Positions 1 through 7,873 of a stretch of 64,000 bases of DNA are shown here, in pieces (the first letter of the stretch is position 1; every line of letters begins with the position of its first letter). A model generated the notes under the pieces. It did not search any database, was not told the origin of the DNA, and was given only the letters and a program-made list of their open reading frames with translations. Origin of the DNA: Maridesulfovibrio frigidus DSM 17176 (GTDB taxonomy: Bacteria > Desulfobacterota > Desulfovibrionia > Desulfovibrionales > Desulfovibrionaceae); NCBI RefSeq assembly GCF_000711735.1, contig NZ_JONL01000012.1:1-64000 (forward strand). Direction: 5' to 3'. The translations under genes were made by a program, and so were the position numbers.

Positions 1-298
1 ATTCTTCTGAATACTTTCGATTACTCATGAGTATTTCTCCTGCATGAGCTGACTTTAACCTCTCGAGCCGTGTCCGTCATCTATAGAGCACTTCAGTCAT
101 TACCCCTGTGAGAGTGGCAAAACCAAACCCCCTACTAAGAGATTGAACAGGTTATTTGAGGGGTCCGTTTTTGTGCACTATAAAATGTTTTTACCACTGG
201 TCCGTAAAACAGCACTGATAACAGCTCTTTCAAGCTCAAGATTATGGGGAGGTGCAGATGTGTTCATGGGCGTACCTCAAAACACATTTCTGTATTTT

Positions 299-317
299 GG
301 GTAGCATTTGGGTAGCA
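299..317 (+). repeat. Tandem GGGTAGCATTT repeats, left copy
   Basis: Two GGGTAGCA units spaced 11 bp apart, followed by an A-rich run. The same arrangement, in four units, lies just upstream of the element 2 integrase (40186-40235). Position next to tRNA-derived att repeats in both cases suggests arm-type recombinase or excisionase binding sites; this is inference. Confidence 0.5.
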
Positions 318-324
318 AAAATAA

Positions 325-358
325 AAGGGTTTACGATGCTTTTGCAACGTAAACCCTT
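325..358 (-). terminator. Probable tRNA-Arg transcription terminator
   Basis: An 11-bp perfect stem (AAGGGTTTACG / CGTAAACCCTT) continues inward with TGC/GCA and a TTTT loop. Read on the minus strand it follows the tRNA 3' end and is itself followed by a T-rich tract, as expected for the terminator of the tRNA gene into which the elements integrated. Confidence 0.6.
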
Positions 359-366
359 GAATTATC

Positions 367-411
367 TGGTGGGCAATACAAGATTCGAACTTGTGGCTTC
401 CAGCTCCGGAG
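367..411 (-). other. attL of element 1 (tRNA-Arg 3' fragment)
   Basis: A 45-bp sequence identical to 40034-40078. On the minus strand it contains the anticodon loop CTCCGGA, variable loop, T arm ACAAG-TTCGAAT-CTTGT, acceptor half ATTGCCC, discriminator A and CCA. The 5' half of the tRNA is absent: the bases next to the loop do not provide the CCAGC needed to pair with GCTGG. It is therefore an integration scar, not a working tRNA gene. It marks the left end of the 39.7-kb prophage. Confidence 0.8.
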
Positions 412-497
412 TCCACGAAAGGGAATGTGCATCATGTTAATTCAGCGAGTTAACACCCATTCTATTCCCTTGAAATATGGTTATTGCTGGTGGAAAG

Positions 498-528
498 GTG
501 AGTAAATCGTGAGTAGAATTTTGACTCA
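498..528 (+). promoter_or_regulatory. Left arm-type integrase sites (candidate)
   Basis: Two direct GTGAGTA copies (498 and 509) are followed by an inverted TGACTCA (522-528). The right end of the prophage carries the same pattern (39969-40006). Matching repeats inside both ends of an element are what tyrosine integrase arm-binding sites look like. No binding data; inference from symmetry. Confidence 0.45.
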
Positions 529-546
529 TTTTCCATAAGTTTTAAT

Positions 547-1266
547 TCATATCTGGTACACTTCCTCACTGCACTTAAAAGTAGGTATTTGTAATTTATT
601 CTCCATATACAACCTAACGGCAGGCTTTAGAATAAAATAAAATTTTTCGATTCTATGGTAGTCATGAAAAGTATGAACATTGATACTATCCTTACCGTGC
701 GCGACAGCACAACGTCCTTGCCTCCACATATCAATTGAAAGCTGTTCAGCATCATCATACTGTTTCTTTACCAAATACTCTTTTAACCACCTTGACCTTT
801 GCTTACCATCCATGCCTATTTCAAGAATTTTAAATAAACCAAGATACTTAAAAAAAATACTATTACTGCTTATAGCTTCTTTATAAAGACCTAAAGCAAG
901 AAGCTGTTCATCTGTTTTTTTTGAATACGAATAACTTTCAAGGTCAACAGGTACACGGCTCCTGCTATGCCCCACAAAATCGGTTATCCCTTTTATTGGA
1001 ATTGAACCACCTGTATGCATAATATCATATATCGCAACATCAAATAGCCATGAAAATTCACTCAAAAACATCCTGCCAGCGATATGAGCCTGATGCTCTT
1101 TATGTGATTTTATGATGATTTGATTAGACAATGCTCTCGGATTTCGGGCTTCATCTTCCCTCTCAATCTTCTCCCTAACAATTTTTAAACTATACTCGCC
1201 ATAAGGAATTCTTATTTCTTCTTGCTTCAAGTAAGCCGCTGAATCAAACGCAATAACAGAAAACAT
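547..1266 (-). CDS. HEPN-like (MauJ/Apea-type) hypothetical protein
   Basis: A 239-aa protein just inside attL, transcribed toward the attachment site. The C-terminal half has a helical region followed by RCAVAHG, which fits the R-x4-H motif of HEPN RNase domains, and the overall layout resembles Apea-like/MauJ HEPN proteins. ATG at 1266 is preferred over the in-frame GTG one codon upstream. Position at the end of a prophage suggests an accessory cargo gene; HEPN proteins often act as toxins or abortive-infection nucleases, but no partner gene is adjacent, so the role is unproven. Confidence 0.55.
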   Translation of the reverse strand: MFSVIAFDSAAYLKQEEIRIPYGEYSLKIVREKIEREDEARNPRALSNQIIIKSHKEHQAHIAGRMFLSEFSWLFDVAIYDIMHTGGSIPIKGITDFVGHSRSRVPVDLESYSYSKKTDEQLLALGLYKEAISSNSIFFKYLGLFKILEIGMDGKQRSRWLKEYLVKKQYDDAEQLSIDMWRQGRCAVAHGKDSINVHTFHDYHRIEKFYFILKPAVRLYMENKLQIPTFKCSEEVYQI

Positions 1267-1359
1267 CACAAATTCCCTACCTTATAATATCTTTATAGTA
1301 TTTCTCTTTTCCAATACCCACCCCACCATATTAATTCAACACAAAATTATAATTTCACA

Positions 1360-1388
1360 TTGACAGACAAACATTACAGCATTACAGC
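1360..1388 (+). promoter_or_regulatory. Promoter of RHH gene, copy 1
   Basis: TTGACA (1360-1365), 17-bp spacer, TACAGC (1383-1388), then only six bases to the ATG at 1395. The second module copy has the same geometry (24776-24804). No Shine-Dalgarno sequence precedes the ATG, so the transcript is probably leaderless. Confidence 0.5.
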
Positions 1389-1394
1389 TATACT

Positions 1395-1559
1395 ATGAAG
1401 AAAGAGCAAACCCTATTTTCTATGCGTTTAGACAAAGACCTTCACAAACGAATCAAAATCTTTTCCGCAGAGCAGGAAATGACCATCAAAGCCATGTTCA
1501 TAGAATGTATGGAAAAGCGAATGGCAGAGGCAAAGAAGAAAGAAAAAGACGAGAAGTAG
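1395..1559 (+). CDS. Small ribbon-helix-helix regulator, module copy 1
   Basis: This 54-aa protein begins MKKEQTLFSMRLDKDLHKRI, the usual beta strand then helix of a ribbon-helix-helix DNA-binding domain, and ends in a lysine-rich helix. A paralogue of 53 aa lies at 24608-24769, in front of the second Rha gene. The start is an ATG with no ribosome binding site, six bases after a likely -10 box. It is the first gene of the duplicated module RHH / structured RNA / Rha / small protein, and probably autoregulates it; that role is inferred. Confidence 0.65.
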   Translation: MKKEQTLFSMRLDKDLHKRIKIFSAEQEMTIKAMFIECMEKRMAEAKKKEKDEK

Positions 1560-1562
1560 CCC

Positions 1563-1638
1563 AAATAAAAACGGCCCGGAAAGGTGTTGAAGCACCAAAC
1601 CGAGCCTAACCACAAACGACCTTTACTGGAGGTACGTT
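1563..1638 (+). ncRNA. Conserved structured leader of Rha gene, copy 1
   Basis: The gap between the RHH and Rha genes is almost the same as in the second module (24527-24605). It folds into an imperfect hairpin: GGCCCGG (1573-1579) with CCGAGCC (1600-1606), a small internal loop, then GGTG/CACC closing a variable loop (1587-1592). In the other copy the stems are kept while the loop sequence changes. It may be an attenuator, a regulator binding site or a translation switch upstream of rha. Confidence 0.5.
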
Positions 1639-2526
1639 ATGGCTGGAAAGAACGTAGCCAATTCACACACTTCTGACAACAGTTCAGTTGTCGGTTCCCC
1701 TACGCTTGTTATAGCAGACGGTAAGCCTGTTGTTTCATCCCTTACAATTGCCGAGCATTTTGGCAAACAACACAAGGATGTCCTGCGTAAAATTGAACTC
1801 CTTGATTTACCTGACGATTTCGGACAGCGCAATTTTGCGCCGTCCTCTTACGTCAATGCTCAGAACAAAAAACAGCCTTCCTTCAACCTCACCCGTGACG
1901 GCTTCGCCTACCTAGTAATGGGCTTCACAGGCAAAAAAGCATCAGCATGGAAAATTAGCTACCTTGAAGCTTTTAATGCAATGGAACAAGAACTGTTGCA
2001 AAAGCAAGCTAACACCAACGTATACATAGGCAAAATCGAAGCAGAGCATCCGCTATGGTACAACCATATTAATATGTTCGTTCAAAACGAATGCTGCCCT
2101 GCTCCTGACAGCACAATTTCAAAAGATGATATCTACACCCATTATTGCAACTTTTGCACTCGCAATAATGTTTCGCCAGTTCACCGCGCCCGTCTATTTA
2201 CGACTTTATATTGTCTCACAACCTATGTTCGTGAAACCCGTCCAAGAGTAAACGGAAAGCGGCCTCGTATTTTGGCAAATATTGCCATTACTCCACAACT
2301 GGAAGCTGTTTCAAAACTTTCACTTCGTGACAATCCGCCACCAAAAGTTGTGCAAAAAGCCGAGCCAGTAAGCTATAGCCATGTTCCACAGAACACGAAT
2401 TTAGCCACAGCAAAAAAAGTCATGCTCAAAAATCTGGAACAATTGCCGAGAGCAGAACGCCAAGCAATGCTAATGGCCTACGATGCCCTTATAGAAGCTG
2501 AACATATTTTGAATGGGGAGGCATAA
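1639..2526 (+). CDS. Rha family phage regulatory protein, copy 1
   Basis: A 295-aa protein. Residues about 30-125 match the Rha domain (phage regulatory proteins linked to growth in IHF-deficient hosts): VVSSLTIAEHFGK, a helix-turn-helix-like start, and the hallmark LTRDGFAYLVMGFTGKKA then EAFNAMEQEL. Residues about 160-215 carry a second domain ending VRETRPRVNGKRPR that also forms the C-terminus of the phage primase (31006-33375). The C-terminal 45 residues match the paralogue at 23651-24526. The start has a GGAGG box. The gene overlaps nothing upstream and is followed at once by 2528-2767. Confidence 0.85.
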   Translation: MAGKNVANSHTSDNSSVVGSPTLVIADGKPVVSSLTIAEHFGKQHKDVLRKIELLDLPDDFGQRNFAPSSYVNAQNKKQPSFNLTRDGFAYLVMGFTGKKASAWKISYLEAFNAMEQELLQKQANTNVYIGKIEAEHPLWYNHINMFVQNECCPAPDSTISKDDIYTHYCNFCTRNNVSPVHRARLFTTLYCLTTYVRETRPRVNGKRPRILANIAITPQLEAVSKLSLRDNPPPKVVQKAEPVSYSHVPQNTNLATAKKVMLKNLEQLPRAERQAMLMAYDALIEAEHILNGEA

Positions 2527-2527
2527 G

Positions 2528-2767
2528 ATGAATAGTGATGATTTATGCCACCACGTTTCGGATATGATGTCAGCGGCTTGTTCTCTCGAATACTTGCGAG
2601 ATCAAATGGAACAGGAACACCGCTATGGTGAAGCTTACATATTGGACTTAATACGGAAGACAATATCAGAGGGAGCCGAAGCTTTTAGTATGTACGAAGT
2701 GGAGGAACAAGTGAAGAAGGCGGGGAAGGGAAAACCTGCGGGGGGTCTGGAGTTGGTGCGGAAGTAA
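2528..2767 (+). CDS. Small conserved partner of Rha, copy 1
   Basis: A 79-aa protein of unknown function starting one base after the rha stop codon, with GGGGAGG upstream of the ATG at 2528; an in-frame ATG at 2513 lies inside rha and is less likely. It matches the 79-aa product of 23419-23658 nearly end to end (shared cores DDLCHHVSDMMSAA and EGAEAFSMYE), so both pairs were probably duplicated together. The protein is mostly helical with a basic C-terminus. Confidence 0.7.
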   Translation: MNSDDLCHHVSDMMSAACSLEYLRDQMEQEHRYGEAYILDLIRKTISEGAEAFSMYEVEEQVKKAGKGKPAGGLELVRK

Positions 2768-2770
2768 AAA

Positions 2771-2806
2771 AATCCCCCTCTAAAACAATCATTTTAGAGG
2801 GGGATT
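2771..2806. terminator. Bidirectional intrinsic terminator
   Basis: Perfect 15-bp inverted repeat (AATCCCCCTCTAAAA / TTTTAGAGGGGGATT) around a 6-base loop, with A-run on the left. It separates the convergent module genes (plus) and membrane protein gene (minus). Confidence 0.85.
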
Positions 2807-2809
2807 ACT

Positions 2810-3418
2810 CTATCTACAGTCAATGCCTAAGAAATTTTTGCAAACACTGAGAAGTCCCTCTCTTAAAACATCATTTCTTTTAAAGATCTCTTGAATTAAA
2901 TCAATTTCACCGTACATCCCTTCATTACAATTAACTTCAATTTCTGACTCTTTTTGGAAATACGATTCGATTTCAGCACGGAAAAGGCTAGGCAAAAAAC
3001 AACTATATACGGACTTTAACTGTTTCAATTTTAGATTAAAATCCTTCAAAAAAGAATCATCTGGAACGGTTTCCAATTGAATACTCGGATCATTGAATGC
3101 CCCTGTGCTTACTAATATATTATGCTCAAGAGTGCTATAATAGTTATCTGCTTCATCTATAAGTTTTAATAAATCAATAAAAAAACTTTTACTAGTATCC
3201 CATAAGCGAGACTGCTTTTGCCATCTCAAATGCTCATAGTTAATCCACCCCGCAATGCAAGCGACTATTAACATAAAGAAACTACTTAAGATGCTAAGAT
3301 AATCCTTTGCTTCAACATCACCATTTGGTCCCGTAAAATATAAAATAAAAGCAGTTCCAGAAATTATACCCAGTACAAATAAAAATACTGAGTGATACGT
3401 CGGTTTAATCAATCTCAT
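2810..3418 (-). CDS. Two-TM membrane protein, unknown function
   Basis: A protein of about 202 aa with two hydrophobic segments near the N-terminus (around SVFLFVLGIISGTAFILYF and FFMLIVACIAGWI) followed by a charged, helical cytoplasmic tail. The ATG at 3418 has GGAG ten bases upstream; an ATG at 3451 has poor spacing. It sits between the tail genes and the Rha module in a likely cargo spot, and is AT-rich compared with the tail genes. No family recognised; a superinfection-exclusion role is possible but not shown. Confidence 0.55.
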   Translation of the reverse strand: MRLIKPTYHSVFLFVLGIISGTAFILYFTGPNGDVEAKDYLSILSSFFMLIVACIAGWINYEHLRWQKQSRLWDTSKSFFIDLLKLIDEADNYYSTLEHNILVSTGAFNDPSIQLETVPDDSFLKDFNLKLKQLKSVYSCFLPSLFRAEIESYFQKESEIEVNCNEGMYGEIDLIQEIFKRNDVLREGLLSVCKNFLGIDCR

Positions 3419-3497
3419 GTGTAAAAGCTCCGTTAGTTCGATTTGCTTCATCCTTAATTACATAATTGAAATCTATATGTTAAGACTTTTATATATA

Positions 3498-4481
3498 TTA
3501 AATTCTCTCTCCCTCAACACTAGTAACATACCCACCACTCCCCAATTTATGAGTCGCACGGGTAACACTCCAAAGACCATTAACCCCATCACGAAAACCA
3601 GAAAGCGAAAGCCTACACTCTGCCCTTAGCTCTGGCCTTCCCGGAAGGCTTACCGAAAGGGATTGCTTACCCCTTTGGAAAGCCTCTAGTTTAGCCTTTG
3701 CCGCTTTTGCCGCCGCTTCAAATGTTGGATAAATATGTCTAATGCGGTGAACTGGTTCCCCTGCTCCTGCAATCTCTTCAATATCTTTCGCGGATTCAAC
3801 AGAACGCCAGATAGCAACAACCTGATTATAGTCAGAACGAGCAGTTATATTTACGCGGTAATTTGTAACTTCTGAAGGGATCAGGGCCACGGTAGGCATC
3901 GCCTTGCCGGAAATAGTTTTACCCTGCCCTTTGTGAGCAAATACAAGCTTGCCACCGTTAGCCTTTGCTATGGCATCATGATCCGCCGCTATGCGGGTAA
4001 GCAGGTGCATATCTGATTCGTTTATCTGGTCGATATGCGGTAACCCTACGCCGGACAAATCAGAAGCAACGGCAGGGTCAAGCCCGTGGTCGGCTCCGAC
4101 GGTTGCCACCAATGCGCCTATAGTCTGCGGAAGCCATGAGCGAGTTTTCTGCGTTTGAAGATGGGAATAGGCCGCGCTCTTTTCCTGCGGTGCGCCAGCC
4201 GCTTTTATGTCCATTTTATCCGGCGGACCGGAAAGCGAAATTTCGTCCGAAACATACAGCCCCATGAAGGTTGCCGCCTGTCCGTACCCTAGCCATACTT
4301 TAAGTTGTCCACCTGCTTTCGGTAGCTTGTAGCCTCTGTCATGCAGGGAAATAGCCAAAGAATCAGACTTAACACCAGCTTCATCAGTTATGGTCAGAGA
4401 TATTAAATTTTCGCGAATGGCTTCGGTTATATCGTTGCCGTCGGCTTCAACTCTATATGCGGGCTTGTGCTTTAATCCCAT
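3498..4481 (-). CDS. D: Baseplate hub protein gpD (late control D family)
   Basis: A 327-aa homologue of P2 gpD, the baseplate hub that connects tail tube, tape measure and spike in contractile tails. It starts KPAYRVEADGNDIT and keeps the usual LTITDEAG, LAISLHDRGYKLP and LKVWLGYG blocks. It overlaps the tail protein X gene by 10 bp and is the last gene of the late tail operon, in the order U-X-D seen in P2-like phages. Confidence 0.88.
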   Translation of the reverse strand: MGLKHKPAYRVEADGNDITEAIRENLISLTITDEAGVKSDSLAISLHDRGYKLPKAGGQLKVWLGYGQAATFMGLYVSDEISLSGPPDKMDIKAAGAPQEKSAAYSHLQTQKTRSWLPQTIGALVATVGADHGLDPAVASDLSGVGLPHIDQINESDMHLLTRIAADHDAIAKANGGKLVFAHKGQGKTISGKAMPTVALIPSEVTNYRVNITARSDYNQVVAIWRSVESAKDIEEIAGAGEPVHRIRHIYPTFEAAAKAAKAKLEAFQRGKQSLSVSLPGRPELRAECRLSLSGFRDGVNGLWSVTRATHKLGSGGYVTSVEGERI

Positions 4482-4672
4482 AAGCTTATTCCTTGATCCG
4501 GTTCCGGCGTGGCAATTTCTGGCAAATTGATTTCAATGCCAGCTTCTAAAGTAGTACCCTTATCAGCAAGACCGGGATTAGCTTCAAGCACGATTACAAC
4601 CGCAGATTCAAAACCGTAATAGTCAAAACATATCCGGTCTAAAATATCGCCGTCTTTAGTTCTGTATATCAT
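4472..4672 (-). CDS. X: Tail protein X (LysM-like)
   Basis: A 66-aa protein of the P2 gpX family. It has the LysM-like pattern of a short repeat beginning YRTKDGDILDRICFDYYG and ending in a proline after hydrophobic residues (INLPEI). It overlaps both neighbours by a few bases (D downstream, U upstream), which indicates coupled translation. Its family is needed for tail assembly and may contact peptidoglycan. Confidence 0.88.
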   Translation of the reverse strand: MIYRTKDGDILDRICFDYYGFESAVVIVLEANPGLADKGTTLEAGIEINLPEIATPEPDQGISLWD

Positions 4673-5049
4673 TCTTCATACCGTTGAATCTTGAGAGTGA
4701 ATTCCATCTTGAGGGCAATGCCATCCTTTAAAAAAACACTGTCCTTTTCACCGACTGAAAGAATGCACCACTCGTCGTGAACATTACCCAGCCCGTCCAC
4801 CAGCATAAGCGGGTCGCCCTTCGCTTGCATTTTCCGCATTTTATCAATCTGCCCTAGACCGCCCTTGTAATGAGTGTAGATAACACCCGGCAAAGTAATT
4901 TCATCCTTGCCCGGCCCTAAATCCTGCATAGCGGCCCGTTTGCCAATACGCTCAATGGAGGCCCATTTCTGAGCCGTTGAACGTTGCAAAGTTTGATACG
5001 CGGCAGTATCAACACTGAAAATAAAATCGCCTAGTTTCAACATTCCCAT
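4669..5049 (-). CDS. U: Phage tail protein gpU
   Basis: A 126-aa protein of the P2 gpU family, a small tail protein required to complete the contractile tail. It has the typical start MGMLKLGDFIFSVDTAAYQ and the central PGVIYTHYKGG. It follows the tape measure gene by ten bases and overlaps X by 4 bp. Confidence 0.87.
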   Translation of the reverse strand: MGMLKLGDFIFSVDTAAYQTLQRSTAQKWASIERIGKRAAMQDLGPGKDEITLPGVIYTHYKGGLGQIDKMRKMQAKGDPLMLVDGLGNVHDEWCILSVGEKDSVFLKDGIALKMEFTLKIQRYEE

Positions 5050-5058
5050 AAGCTATCC

Positions 5059-7659
5059 TTAGTCATGCATGGCAAGTCGTGAATTATCTCGGTCCTGCTC
5101 GTTCATTTTTTCGACAACCAGATTTGCAATATCTTCTTCAGATTGCCCCGGAGCGGAATTAATAACTATATTATTATGCTGGGTGCGCTGGTTATTATTG
5201 CGTGTAGAGGGCTGCACTGTATCGGGCACACGGATTTCCTTACCTTTAGCTGCACCGACTTCGGGTGTTGCTGTTTCAGATGCGCCGACTTCAGGCATTT
5301 CACCCTGTTTCAATCCATGCTTATCCCTAATACGTGTAGCCTTTTCCTTTTCTTCGTCTGAAGTCTGCATGTAGTAATCCTGCATAAGCTGATCGGCATC
5401 GTTATGGGCAGACTCGGCCAATTTGCGAAAATGCTCAGCGTTCAAATCCGCCTCTGCAAGTTGCTTTTTCTCACGTGCAGTCATGTTGCCAACTCCTGAT
5501 ACTGTTGAGCCGACTTCGGGTATTGCTGTTTCGGTTGCTGGAGCTTCGGTTACGCCGACTTCAGACTTTTCACCCTGTTTCAATCCATACTTATCCCTAA
5601 TACGTGCAGCCTTTTCCTTTTCTTCTTCTGAAGTCTGCATGTAGTAATCCTGCATAAGCTGATCGGCATCGTTATGGGCAGACTCGGCCAATTTGCGAAA
5701 ATGCTCAGCGTTCAAATCCGCCTCTGCAAGTTGCTTTTTCTCGCGAGCAGTCATGTTGCCAACTCCTGATGCTGTCGAGCCGACTTCGGGACGGGCATCA
5801 ACCGGATCAAGCAAGGCGGATGAGTCAGCAACCGCCGTGCCGACTTCAGGTGATTCTTTTGATCTAACTTTCGACTTTTCCTTATCCTCTTCATCATCAC
5901 CAAAGCCGAAAAAGCTTGCGACACTGGAAACAGCATCCCCAATACCTCCAAAAAGAGCGGAAGCCTTGTCACCTATCCAACCGAACAAATCACCAATCCA
6001 CGCCTTGATAGGTTCCCAATGCTGAATAACCAGCCCCAATGGGGTAAAGTTCATAAAAATGGACTTAATAAAATCAAACCCTGATGAAACAGCATCACCA
6101 ATCATCGAACCAATATTACAGAAAAAATCGCAAATCGGATCCCAATACTTCCAAACAAGCAACGCCACACCGATTACAGCAGCAATAGCAAGGCCAATAG
6201 GGTTAGCCATTACAGCCAGACCTATAGATCTTATTCCGCTAACGATTGCGGGGAAATACGATGAAACTAAAGGTATAATGGCCTTGCCCACCGTGAAAAG
6301 ATTAGTTGCAAACCGCCCAATTCCAAACGCGGCCTTAACTCCAAAGGCAAGCCCAATAATAATAGCCAAATTATCAAATCCACCAACCAGTGAAGCCACA
6401 GTAGAAACGACGCTTCCTATGCTTGAAACAACGGTATAGATCCCGCGTCCAAATGCCAGAAAGCCCGGAATAGCATTTTTTACAGCATCCCCTATGCCGA
6501 TCAAATCCTTTTTATGAGACTTCACCCAATCGGCAAGTTTTGGGCCATATTCATCAACAAGCGGAGCTAGTGCGCCCCCAATCAAGCCTGAAACTTCCGA
6601 CGCACAAGACCCCACAACTGTAGTAAGATGTGAAAAAGCAGTATTGTATGCAGATGCTCCAGCCCGCCCTTCGTCTGACATGACATTCAAACGCTTTTGC
6701 TGGGCAAGCAAAGCATTAATACCTTCCTTACGAGACCTGATATAACCGAAGAATTTATTAGCTTCACCACCGAAAATCATATCTGCCGCAGACACAGCCT
6801 GTTGCTGATCAGGCACATCTTTCATAGCTTTAGATATTTTTTCAAACTGTTCTTCAGGGCTTAAACCTTTAATTTCCTCATAGGACAATCCGAGCATGTC
6901 CAAGCCGTCTTTAACAGCGGTAACCTCTTCAACCCCGGCAGATTCACCGAGCTTGTTATTCATTTCCTCAAAAAGGTCACCAACAGTGTCTACTTCAAAC
7001 CCTGCTTCTTTCGCTATCCCGCCCCAAGCTTGCAACTTTTCAGCGGAGACCCCAAGAGAAGCAGCAAGGGCAACCTGTTCCCCAGTAGCCTTATTCGCCA
7101 TTGTGACCGCCGCGCCAATCACCCCAACGCCAGCGGCAACACCAGCACCAACACGAGCCGCGCTACCTATTTGGCTTTTCATCTTTCCGCCCGCTTCCAT
7201 AGCGCGATTAAGGCGGTCCATTTTATCTTTTGCTTTATCTAGCTCAGTTGAAAGACGGCGATGCTCCCCGGCAAGGTTATGAGTTGAAACTCCAGCCTTT
7301 TTCAAAGATTTGCTCATACTTTCGAGCTTATCGCGCCCAGCCTTATAAGCTTTGCCCGCTTTTTTAGCGGCTGCTTCGGCGCGGGCCAACTCCGCCGCCA
7401 TCTTTCTAGTGGGCTTAGCTGTGGCTTCGTACTCCTTACGCAACTTAGCAGCATCACGCCGCAGGGCGCGATATTCCTTGCCCATTTTACGAACACCTTG
7501 AGGATCGTACTTTTCTAACAAATCGAGCTTTTTCTTTGCATCCCGGACAGCATCGCCTACATCGGAAAGATCACCGCCCAAGACCTTAATGCTTGAGCGC
7601 AAAGATTCTTTCACGGCTCCGCCAATTTCAACTACTGCGGAAAACTTTTTACTTGCCAC
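5059..7659 (-). CDS. T: Tail tape measure protein
   Basis: An 866-aa protein, the largest in the tail operon, placed right after the E/E' frameshift genes as in all P2-like phages. Residues about 35-165 are a long charged coiled coil; the middle (about 170-190 and 400-570) has glycine/alanine-rich hydrophobic segments typical of tape measures that later form a channel. Residues about 620-800 contain two 90-residue tandem units and a third partial one separated by PEVG(S/T/A) linkers. Sets tail length and is ejected with DNA. Confidence 0.9.
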   Translation of the reverse strand: MASKKFSAVVEIGGAVKESLRSSIKVLGGDLSDVGDAVRDAKKKLDLLEKYDPQGVRKMGKEYRALRRDAAKLRKEYEATAKPTRKMAAELARAEAAAKKAGKAYKAGRDKLESMSKSLKKAGVSTHNLAGEHRRLSTELDKAKDKMDRLNRAMEAGGKMKSQIGSAARVGAGVAAGVGVIGAAVTMANKATGEQVALAASLGVSAEKLQAWGGIAKEAGFEVDTVGDLFEEMNNKLGESAGVEEVTAVKDGLDMLGLSYEEIKGLSPEEQFEKISKAMKDVPDQQQAVSAADMIFGGEANKFFGYIRSRKEGINALLAQQKRLNVMSDEGRAGASAYNTAFSHLTTVVGSCASEVSGLIGGALAPLVDEYGPKLADWVKSHKKDLIGIGDAVKNAIPGFLAFGRGIYTVVSSIGSVVSTVASLVGGFDNLAIIIGLAFGVKAAFGIGRFATNLFTVGKAIIPLVSSYFPAIVSGIRSIGLAVMANPIGLAIAAVIGVALLVWKYWDPICDFFCNIGSMIGDAVSSGFDFIKSIFMNFTPLGLVIQHWEPIKAWIGDLFGWIGDKASALFGGIGDAVSSVASFFGFGDDEEDKEKSKVRSKESPEVGTAVADSSALLDPVDARPEVGSTASGVGNMTAREKKQLAEADLNAEHFRKLAESAHNDADQLMQDYYMQTSEEEKEKAARIRDKYGLKQGEKSEVGVTEAPATETAIPEVGSTVSGVGNMTAREKKQLAEADLNAEHFRKLAESAHNDADQLMQDYYMQTSDEEKEKATRIRDKHGLKQGEMPEVGASETATPEVGAAKGKEIRVPDTVQPSTRNNNQRTQHNNIVINSAPGQSEEDIANLVVEKMNEQDRDNSRLAMHD
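5251..5790 (-). repeat. Two 270-bp tandem repeats in tape measure gene
   Basis: Units 5251-5520 and 5521-5790 are in register at exactly 270 bp (90 codons) and nearly identical in their middle 200 bp, with scattered substitutions in the linker part. Frame is kept. Since tape measure length sets tail length, gain or loss of a unit would be expected to alter the tail. Confidence 0.85.
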
Positions 7660-7873
7660 CTTGCAACCTCACTGCCTCATACAAATCATCAAGAAAGACT
7701 TCTGTGTCCATGTCCATAAGTTCGGCACGGCTCCAGCCCGTAAAATGGGCAAGGACCAGAACACCGCGCCGAACTTCAACAGGACTTAAGACAAAAAATC
7801 GCGATACACTTGCTGAAGCTTGGAATAGTCTTTCATATCCATTTCTTCGATTACAGCCGGAGCAACTTCGCAA
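7649..7873 (-). CDS. E': gpE' tail assembly frameshift extension (GpE family)
   Basis: This frame encodes the P2 gpE' type sequence (VLVLAHFTGWSRAELMDMD then LDDLYEAVRL). It overlaps the end of gpE and has no good start of its own near its conserved part. It lies in the -1 frame relative to gpE across the slippery heptamer at 7792-7798, so the real product is most likely a gpE-E' fusion made by frameshifting. Codons between 7873 and the slip site are probably not translated. It ends inside the start of the tape measure gene. Confidence 0.75.
   Translation of the reverse strand: MRSCSGCNRRNGYERLFQASASVSRFFVLSPVEVRRGVLVLAHFTGWSRAELMDMDTEVFLDDLYEAVRLQGGK

Larger units (their letters stand above)
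1..366. other. Left flank, no gene recognised
   Basis: This stretch precedes the first tRNA-derived repeat. I see no convincing gene: the only open frame (252-440) runs through a terminator and the attachment repeat. It holds two 11-bp repeats (299-317) and a strong hairpin (325-358). It is either host DNA downstream of the tRNA gene or the end of another integrated element; the shared 11-bp repeats with element 2 leave this open. Confidence 0.5.

Noticed and set aside
350-420. A complete tRNA gene at either att repeat
   Set aside because: Only the 3' part (anticodon loop to CCA) is present; the sequence on the 5' side cannot pair with the anticodon stem or acceptor stem.
252-440. 62-aa open frame over the left att
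   Set aside because: It runs through 11-bp repeats, a terminator hairpin and the tRNA fragment, so it is not a gene.
1389-1394. TATACT as the -10 box of the RHH promoter
   Set aside because: Spacing to TTGACA would be 23 bp and transcription would begin inside the gene; the copy 2 promoter supports the box at 17 bp.
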